From assembly GCF_000019165.1 (NCBI RefSeq), contig NC_010337.2, forward strand, positions 227,501 through 291,500: a DNA stretch of 64,000 nucleotides, read 5' to 3'. This stretch comes from Heliomicrobium modesticaldum Ice1. GTDB lineage: Bacteria; Bacillota; Desulfitobacteriia; Heliobacteriales; Heliobacteriaceae. The notes beneath the pieces were generated by a model. The model ran no database searches and was not told where the DNA came from. It saw nothing but the letters and a program-made list of their open reading frames with translations. Made by a program: the position numbers and the translations under genes. Below are positions 58,724-64,000 of this stretch, piece after piece. Numbering within the stretch: position 1 is the first letter of the stretch; each line of letters opens with the position of its first letter.

Positions 58724-60637
58724 GAGTCTGTCTAAAAACCCCCTCAAGAGAGGGCAAAAAGCAAGACGTTTTTATATGGAAATTGGTGGAATTTAAAGGG
58801 AATTCGACTCTTCGCGTCGAAGGATATAGGTACAAAGACTGTTTATAGCGAGGCGATGTACCTTGTTTCGATTCGATGTGGACCCCCAAGTTAGCTTTTA
58901 CGACTTTGCAGCCCTCTGGGACCAACTTGTGCCTGCCGATTCCGTCTTTCGCCTGTTTCGTGAATTGGCGCCCCTATTAATACAACCGGAGGATTTTACA
59001 GGTCTCTATTGCCTTGACAACGGACGTCCCAGTCATGCGGCCCGGCAGATGACGATGGCCTGCATGTTACAGGAAATGCTGGGCGAAACAGACCGGGGGA
59101 TGGAAGCACAGACACGTGTGAACATCGAGGTCAAGTTTGCGTTAGGAATGGCCCTCGATGAACCGGGCATTGATCACGCCAATTTTGGCGTCCACCGGCA
59201 ACGGCTCATCCAAAAGGAACTTGATAAGGTCTATCTCGATCGCTTTATCCGGTTGATGTACTACCTGGGCGTTTTGACAGGGAAAGAACCTTGGATAACG
59301 GACACGACCCATGTCATAGCTCCCATCAGTGCCCCCACGACCATCGAACTGATCCGCCAAGCCATGCGCCTGTTGGTGCGTCTTTTGGCGAAGCAATACA
59401 GTGTTCCATGGCATGCAATCCCCCATGCCCCTCGGGCGGTACGTTACCTGGAAACAGTGACGGAAGTGAAAGAGCATAACCTGGACGATAAGGCCAAAAT
59501 GGAACGGCTTGTTGAAGTGGTCAGCGAGGCTGACGAACTGCTGGCCTACGTGGAGTCATCGGAGGCTTCGTGGAAGAAGAAGCCCGATGTCATTCATTAC
59601 GCCCTTTTGCTTTGCCGTATCCTCCGTGAACGAATCATTCGGAAAGATGATGGAACTCTTGAGATAGCCCCCGGCGGTTCTGTCAAAGATATGATAGTTT
59701 CGGCTGTAGACAGCGAAGCCCGTTTCGGTTGTAAGGGCAAGACGAAATGGCGCGGGTATAAGATGGCCATCGTCGAAGTCGGAAATTCCGGATTTATCGC
59801 CGCCGCCGAGGCCATGAAAGCCAACGACTATGACGGCTCCAGTCTGGTGCCGTTAGCGGATCAGCTTCCCACCGATTGTGTAGAAAACCCGACGATCATT
59901 GGAGATACCCACTATGGTGCGGGCGATGACCGTGTCACCCTCAAGGAAAAAGGCATTGACGTAGTGGCGCCACTTTCACCAAAGACAAAATGTGATATCC
60001 TCGCGGGCGAGGGATTTCAAGTTTCCGAAGACCAAACACAACTGATCTGCCCGAGAGGAAAAGTCATCACCACCTATTCGGAAGTGGCAGATGGGAAGAA
60101 CTTCGTGCTTCGCGCCAAGGACCATGATTGCAAGCACTGCCCTCGTTACACGACCTGTTTTAAAGAAAAGAAACATCGGCGCACGATTTTTATTCACAAC
60201 GCCTATGGTGTCATGCTCGAGGCGGCAAAGCACTCCCAAACGAAAATCTATAAGGAACAGATGCGTCTTCGCAGCCGCATCGAAGCCAAGCAAAATGAAC
60301 TGGTCAACCGTTACGGACTGCGCCGGGTTCGCCGTATCGGAAAACGAAATCTGGCTTATGCCGCCCGGCTCAGCGCGTTAGCGGCGAACTTTCAAAAACT
60401 CAACCGTCTACGAAATGATAAGAATGCAACCATGGTGTTGGAGGTGAGTGCCTTACGCGGTGTTGCTTTCAAAAAAGCCGCATAAGGTGCAAGGGGGAGA
60501 TCTGCCCTTTTTGAGGAAAATCCTCAAAAAGGGCCGGTGAGACCGATAAAAAGACTCTAGTTTTTTGCTGTTTGTATTAAAAAATCATGCTTTTGCAAGG
60601 GCTGGCTAGGGAATTTGCTTATTTTCTAGACGGCCTC
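58724..60637 (+). mobile_element. IS1182-type insertion sequence, copy 4
   Basis: 1914 bp with a 5-bp target duplication TTTTA. It separates queC from the plus-strand Gly-rich gene and is in the same orientation as copies 1-3. Confidence 0.95.
58863..60485 (+). CDS. IS1182-type DDE transposase, copy 4
   Basis: 540 residues, identical to copies 1 and 2. Confidence 0.93.
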   Translation: MFRFDVDPQVSFYDFAALWDQLVPADSVFRLFRELAPLLIQPEDFTGLYCLDNGRPSHAARQMTMACMLQEMLGETDRGMEAQTRVNIEVKFALGMALDEPGIDHANFGVHRQRLIQKELDKVYLDRFIRLMYYLGVLTGKEPWITDTTHVIAPISAPTTIELIRQAMRLLVRLLAKQYSVPWHAIPHAPRAVRYLETVTEVKEHNLDDKAKMERLVEVVSEADELLAYVESSEASWKKKPDVIHYALLLCRILRERIIRKDDGTLEIAPGGSVKDMIVSAVDSEARFGCKGKTKWRGYKMAIVEVGNSGFIAAAEAMKANDYDGSSLVPLADQLPTDCVENPTIIGDTHYGAGDDRVTLKEKGIDVVAPLSPKTKCDILAGEGFQVSEDQTQLICPRGKVITTYSEVADGKNFVLRAKDHDCKHCPRYTTCFKEKKHRRTIFIHNAYGVMLEAAKHSQTKIYKEQMRLRSRIEAKQNELVNRYGLRRVRRIGKRNLAYAARLSALAANFQKLNRLRNDKNATMVLEVSALRGVAFKKAA

Positions 60638-60732
60638 TTTTAAATGGTTTACCAGAAAACTCCTCGGTTACCGTCTTTCCCTGCGGGGAATTGTATGGCT
60701 AGACCATCCCATTCAAAACAGGAGGAGTCTAC

Positions 60733-61884
60733 GTGAACCAACAGATCACCCAGCAGATTCAAAACATGCAATCCACACTCCGTCAAGTCGATTCCGTCGT
60801 CGGTCAAATTCGCCAGATCGAGCGGAGCAATGAACAACAGTTGACTTCGCTGGCCCAGCGCGAGGCACAAGCCCAGTCCCAGCTGCAGCAGTTACAGAAC
60901 CTGTGCTCCCAAATGACACAGCAACTGCAAAACCTGTCGAATCAGTCTCAACAGTACAGCTCCACAGTCATGCAGACGACCTCTCCCTCCGTAAGCATCG
61001 CTTCCGGTTCGGGCCTCGCCTACGGTTTCTCCTCTGGTGCGGGCTCCACAGCTTCCTACGGCGTCACCCCCTTTGGGACTACTTCCGGCTACGGCGGGAC
61101 TTCCGGCTACGGCGGGACTTCCGGCGCTTTCGGCAGCACCATCGGGATGGGCACTGCTGCTCCCTTCGCTCCCACCCCCGGTTTTGTAGGCGAACAAAGC
61201 CCCTATGCGCAAGGTTCGTCCCTGTCCGCCTCCACCTTCAGTCCCACAGCCGGCTTTATAGGTGATCCTCCCTCCAACCAAGGCGGCACCGCCATGACAG
61301 CCTTGGGAAGCAGCGGCATGGGGATGTCGATGGGTGGATCCGGTATGGGCATGTCCATGGGCGGCAGCGGCGGCTTCAGTTCCACCGGCGGCAGCGGCGG
61401 CTTCAGTTCTACCGGCGGCAGCGGCGCCACCAGTTCCATCGGCATGGGCGGCATGGGCAGCGGCGCTTTGATGAGCGCCTCGGGCGGTTTCTCCTCCATC
61501 GGCGGATCCGGTCTCTCTGCCACCACCACGATGAGCACCCCCGGTTTCGTAGGCTCCCCCTCGCCTTATGCCCCTTCGGGCAGTCTGTCACCTACCTCTT
61601 TTGCCCCTTCACAAGGTTTTGTCGGTGATCTCTCGCCTTATGCCCCTTCGAGCGGTCTGTCAGCTACCTCCTTAACCCCTTCACAAGGTTTTGTCGGCGA
61701 TCTCTCGCCTTACGCGATGGGGGCCGCCAGCGGCGCTTCGAGCCTCGGCAGCGCCGGCATGGGCGGTTCCAACTTTGGCGGCGCCACGATGGGCACTTCC
61801 GGCTTCGGCGGCAGCAGCACCGGCTTCGGCGGAACAGGCATGAGCACTTCGGGCTTCAGCGGTTTTAGCGGCTCCCTTCAGTAA
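60733..61884 (+). CDS. Coiled-coil protein with Gly/Ser-rich repeat region
   Basis: 383 residues from GTG 60733 (AGGAGGAG 5 nt upstream). The first ~80 residues are a Gln-rich coiled coil (NQQITQQIQNMQSTLRQVD, AQSQLQQLQNLCSQMTQQLQ). The rest is low-complexity Gly/Ser/Thr with two repeat types: four or more copies of a PGFVG..SPYA unit (TPGFVGEQSPYAQGSSLSA, PSQGFVGDLSPYAPSSGLSA) and GGSGGFSSTGGSG blocks. There is no signal peptide. Such composition is usual for spore-coat or exosporium proteins or self-assembling structural proteins; for a spore former that is a reasonable guess only. The IS1182 copy 95 nt upstream may have removed native regulatory sequence. Confidence 0.8.
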   Translation: MNQQITQQIQNMQSTLRQVDSVVGQIRQIERSNEQQLTSLAQREAQAQSQLQQLQNLCSQMTQQLQNLSNQSQQYSSTVMQTTSPSVSIASGSGLAYGFSSGAGSTASYGVTPFGTTSGYGGTSGYGGTSGAFGSTIGMGTAAPFAPTPGFVGEQSPYAQGSSLSASTFSPTAGFIGDPPSNQGGTAMTALGSSGMGMSMGGSGMGMSMGGSGGFSSTGGSGGFSSTGGSGATSSIGMGGMGSGALMSASGGFSSIGGSGLSATTTMSTPGFVGSPSPYAPSGSLSPTSFAPSQGFVGDLSPYAPSSGLSATSLTPSQGFVGDLSPYAMGAASGASSLGSAGMGGSNFGGATMGTSGFGGSSTGFGGTGMSTSGFSGFSGSLQ

Positions 61885-61987
61885 CACCCGCCAGCAGTCG
61901 CACCCCAAAAAGACACCCCGCCCGACCGCATCCAACCGACCCTTCCCCTTCACCTTCGCACACACCAGCCAACAGAGGTGACGATAC

Positions 61988-62125
61988 TTGGACAGTAAGG
62001 ACAAATGCAGCCAACAGGCTGCCAACACCAACGCCCACCAGATGGAAGCCGCCAATGAACTGACTCCCAACAAGCAAGTGGACAACTGCCCGGCCTGCAA
62101 AGAACCTGAAGTCGAAACGTGGTAA
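61988..62125 (+). CDS. 45-residue CxxC peptide
   Basis: Starts at TTG 61988 with AGGTG about 7 nt upstream. The peptide begins LDSKDKCSQQAANTNAHQ and ends VDNCPACKEPEVETW, with a CPAC pair that could bind metal. It follows the Gly-rich gene by 103 nt on the same strand. Not recognised; a small gene of the same unit is plausible. Confidence 0.55.
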   Translation: MDSKDKCSQQAANTNAHQMEAANELTPNKQVDNCPACKEPEVETW

Positions 62126-62127
62126 TC

Positions 62128-62358
62128 ATGGACGCGCTGGAAGATCTGCCGGAGGAATCCCCGGAAGGCTTGCCGGAGGAATCGTCGGAGATCTTGCCGA
62201 AGGAATTGTCGGAGCCACAGTCCCGGTTTACCCGTCTGGATCATATGGCGGTCACGGAAGAAGCTAACAACCTGGGCGACGACCTCCTGATCGACAACCA
62301 ACCGGCCGTCGACAAGCCGAGCGACCCTGGTCTACGGCCGAGCCAACAGCCAAGATAG
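62128..62358 (+). CDS. Doubtful acidic ORF with LPEES repeats
   Basis: 76 residues beginning MDALEDLPEESPEGLPEES, with a DNA-level repeat (CTGCCGGAGGAATC-like, three times). The ribosome site is poor (ATG 62128, 2 nt after the previous stop), so it depends on coupling. It is followed by a strong terminator on the same strand, which supports transcription through it. Confidence 0.4.
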   Translation: MDALEDLPEESPEGLPEESSEILPKELSEPQSRFTRLDHMAVTEEANNLGDDLLIDNQPAVDKPSDPGLRPSQQPR

Positions 62359-62387
62359 CCGCATAACAGCCAATCAACAGGAAAAAA

Positions 62388-62417
62388 GGGATCCCTGAGC
62401 CGATGCTCGGGGATCCC
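62388..62417 (+). terminator. Terminator of the Gly-rich gene unit
   Basis: 13-bp stem GGGATCCCTGAGC / GCTCGGGGATCCC with one mismatch, CGAT loop and T5 after it, preceded by A6, so it may serve both strands. Confidence 0.9.
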
Positions 62418-62505
62418 TTTTTCAACCTCTCCATAATTAGCGAAACAGCCACGCCGAAACAGGCCGGCTCCGTTGCCGCGCAGCCCTTTTCATCCTTTCC
62501 ATAAA

Positions 62506-63861
62506 TTAGCGGAACGGCCCGCTCCGTCCATCGTCGCCCTTGCGCACGCCCAATAAGGCGTCTACCGACTCTATAACAGCATAAGCGGAAAAGAAAAAGA
62601 TGATCGGCAGAAAAGGGATATTGTAGCGCGGAAATCCGAAGTAGAGGTTGTGCACCGCCGTGTAGTAGATGGGCATCGACAACAGCAGCAGCAGTCCTGT
62701 CAGCCGTCCCCCGGCGCCCCAGCGATCACCGGGAACCTCGTCCCGCAACAAACCGCCCTGGGCGCGCAGCTCCTCCCGCCGGTTCCACCAGCGCCAAAGT
62801 GCCATCGCTATCCCGCCCAGCGCAAGCACCATCAACAACTGGTGAATGAGATCGACCAAGTGGCGGATGGACCACCAGATAGGTTCCCACATGAAAGCGC
62901 CGCCCCACATGAGCAGGAATTTGCCCCAAGTATACCACTTCAGATAGCGAAGCGGCTCCTTGGGCACATTCTCCTTCAACCGCTCAATGGCGAACTCCTT
63001 GTACTTCTGCTGGGTGTCCAACTCGTCCATCCCGACAGGCCAGTCCGGCGCCGAACCGTTGACCAGCCCCTCCATGTCGACATAAGTGCCGAGCAGCAGC
63101 GGCTCCCCGGCGCCCGAAGAAAAGGGGATGAAGCGGTCAAAGGCGATGTAATTGCGAACCCACCAGGGAGACATGGACAGAGCAAACACCATCAGCACGA
63201 TCAGCCCGTTGCGCAGCCAGCTCCGGAAGGCGTACCGCCGCCGCCAAAGCAGGTAGACCATGAAGACGAGCGGAAAAAGGGCAGCCGTTGCCCGCGTCAA
63301 CGTCAAGAGCGCCGTATAAGCCCCCAAGAGCCCGAAGAGGAACATCTCCGCCTTTTCGCTGCCTTGTTCCCCGTGGCTCAGTTTCACCAGCAGGAAAAGA
63401 TAACCGAGATTCAAGACAGTGAACAGCGTCTCCGTCAGGATCAGCCCGTTGACCAGAATGTTGGAGGGATAGACAGCCATAAAAAAAGCTGCCAGAAGAG
63501 CCGTGCGGCGTTCGCTCAACAGCTCCACGAGGCGGTACGTGAGAAAGACGGAGAGCAGGCCGAGCAACGCCTGGGCGTAGCGGACCGCCTGCACCCCGGC
63601 GTCATCACTGCCGAAAAAGGCGAAGATTATGGCCACAAAACCGGGAAACAGGGGACCCACGAAGGCGGTCGGCCGGTCCGAGCCAAAGGTCATGACACCT
63701 GTCTCGAGCCATTTAGCGGCGCAACGGATATACCCCGCGTCGTCGCTATTTAAAAAGAGGGCCGAGCCCTGCAGGGAAATCACGGTGACGCGAAGGACAA
63801 AGGCCAGCGCCAAGATGCCGAGCAGGAGCCCCTGAAGGGGTTTGTTTTCTTCGTTGAACAC
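62506..63861 (-). CDS. GT39-type membrane glycosyltransferase (ArnT/PMT-like)
   Basis: 451 residues with about ten TM helices. The first loop carries the catalytic acidic pair in LFLNSDDAGYIRCAAKWLETG, with RPTAFVGPLFPGF after it; RYAQALLGLLSVFLTYRLVEL and YPSNILVNGLILTETLFTV are typical of PMT_2 proteins. These enzymes move sugars from polyprenyl-phosphate donors to lipids or proteins outside the membrane; acceptor unknown. GTG 63861 has GGAGAGG upstream. It lies 23 nt after the preceding gene. Confidence 0.9.
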   Translation of the reverse strand: MFNEENKPLQGLLLGILALAFVLRVTVISLQGSALFLNSDDAGYIRCAAKWLETGVMTFGSDRPTAFVGPLFPGFVAIIFAFFGSDDAGVQAVRYAQALLGLLSVFLTYRLVELLSERRTALLAAFFMAVYPSNILVNGLILTETLFTVLNLGYLFLLVKLSHGEQGSEKAEMFLFGLLGAYTALLTLTRATAALFPLVFMVYLLWRRRYAFRSWLRNGLIVLMVFALSMSPWWVRNYIAFDRFIPFSSGAGEPLLLGTYVDMEGLVNGSAPDWPVGMDELDTQQKYKEFAIERLKENVPKEPLRYLKWYTWGKFLLMWGGAFMWEPIWWSIRHLVDLIHQLLMVLALGGIAMALWRWWNRREELRAQGGLLRDEVPGDRWGAGGRLTGLLLLLSMPIYYTAVHNLYFGFPRYNIPFLPIIFFFSAYAVIESVDALLGVRKGDDGRSGPFR

Positions 63862-63884
63862 GGCAGCCTCTCCAAAAACAGTTC

Positions 63885-64000
63885 TTATCCGTTCTCTCCG
63901 GAACGCTCCCCGGAACGAATCGAGGCAGGCTTACGGGATTTTTTCGCCTGTTTCGACGATTCTTGCCACTTTTCCTCCATGCGCAGCAGTTTTTCCGTTA
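63885..64000 (-). CDS. C-terminus of an unknown gene, cut by window edge
   Basis: The open minus-strand frame ends at TAA 63885-63887. The visible 37 residues are charged (EKLLRMEEKWQESSKQAKKS, IRSGERSGENG), a soluble tail of a larger protein. It is close upstream of the GT39-type gene and probably in its operon. Function cannot be judged. Confidence 0.6.
   Translation of the reverse strand, partial: TEKLLRMEEKWQESSKQAKKSRKPASIRSGERSGENG

Noticed and set aside
58643-58925. N-terminal extension of QueC into the IS1182 end
   Set aside because: The extra residues are encoded by the IS terminal sequence, which recurs identically at the other copies; QueC homology starts at ATG 58643.
62650-63753. 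367-codon plus-strand open frame opposite the GT39-type gene
   Set aside because: His/Gln/Arg-rich shadow translation; the minus strand encodes a clear multi-TM glycosyltransferase.

Overview
The window looks like the chromosome of a spore-forming, anaerobic, fairly GC-rich Clostridia-type Bacillota, plausibly a heliobacterium or a relative in the Peptococcales. The evidence is the gene order alaS - ireB - aldo/keto reductase - ruvX - DUF1292 gene - mltG - U32 peptidase, an AbrB-type regulator, a flavodiiron protein, the anaerobic cobaltochelatase CbiK, and strong AGGAGG ribosome sites with frequent GTG and TTG starts. The genus is an inference. Almost every gene is on the minus strand.

Positions 1-30880 are a core-like region. 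From the left it carries a phosphorelay (Hpt protein, hybrid kinase, REC-GGDEF regulator), pepF, a chemoreceptor, a CBS/DRTGG pyrophosphatase with a CDF transporter, and an SLH-domain surface protein. Then come an ABC ATPase / GTPase / Fe-S protein trio of unknown function, a flavodiiron protein with a clear promoter, and an ECF sigma factor operon with a small Cys protein and a repeat-bearing membrane protein. An SOS module follows: lexA and a small membrane protein behind a perfect GAAC-N4-GTTC box. The region ends with abrB, a 48-residue membrane protein, the alaS-mltG-U32 block and cbiK.

Positions 30893-60637 are an accessory island bounded by two nearly identical, directly oriented IS1182-type elements; two more copies lie inside. 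In order it holds: a low-GC two-gene unit (dGTPase-like HD hydrolase plus a 198-residue protein of unknown function) enclosed by 108-bp inverted repeats; a full IS3-type element and a fragment of one; a fragment of an IS4-like element; a CRISPR array of 20 repeats and 19 spacers with one IS1182 copy inside a repeat; and a type I CRISPR-Cas locus (csa1, cas4, cas2, cas1, an intact IS4-like element with a 9-bp target duplication, then cas6, cas5, cas7, cas8, cas3). Cas3 has its helicase first and the HD nuclease last, the reverse of the usual order. Upstream of cas3 are a thiamine-binding-type protein, a short unknown protein, a TIGR03915/DUF4130 protein and queC.

Positions 60638-64000 hold a plus-strand group (coiled-coil Gly/Ser-rich repeat protein, a 45-residue CxxC peptide, a doubtful acidic ORF) ending in a strong terminator, then a minus-strand GT39-type membrane glycosyltransferase and the C-terminus of another gene.

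The most promising candidates for something undescribed are the inverted-repeat-bounded dGTPase pair next to CRISPR-Cas, the SOS-controlled small membrane protein, and the ABC ATPase/GTPase/Fe-S trio with its long leader.
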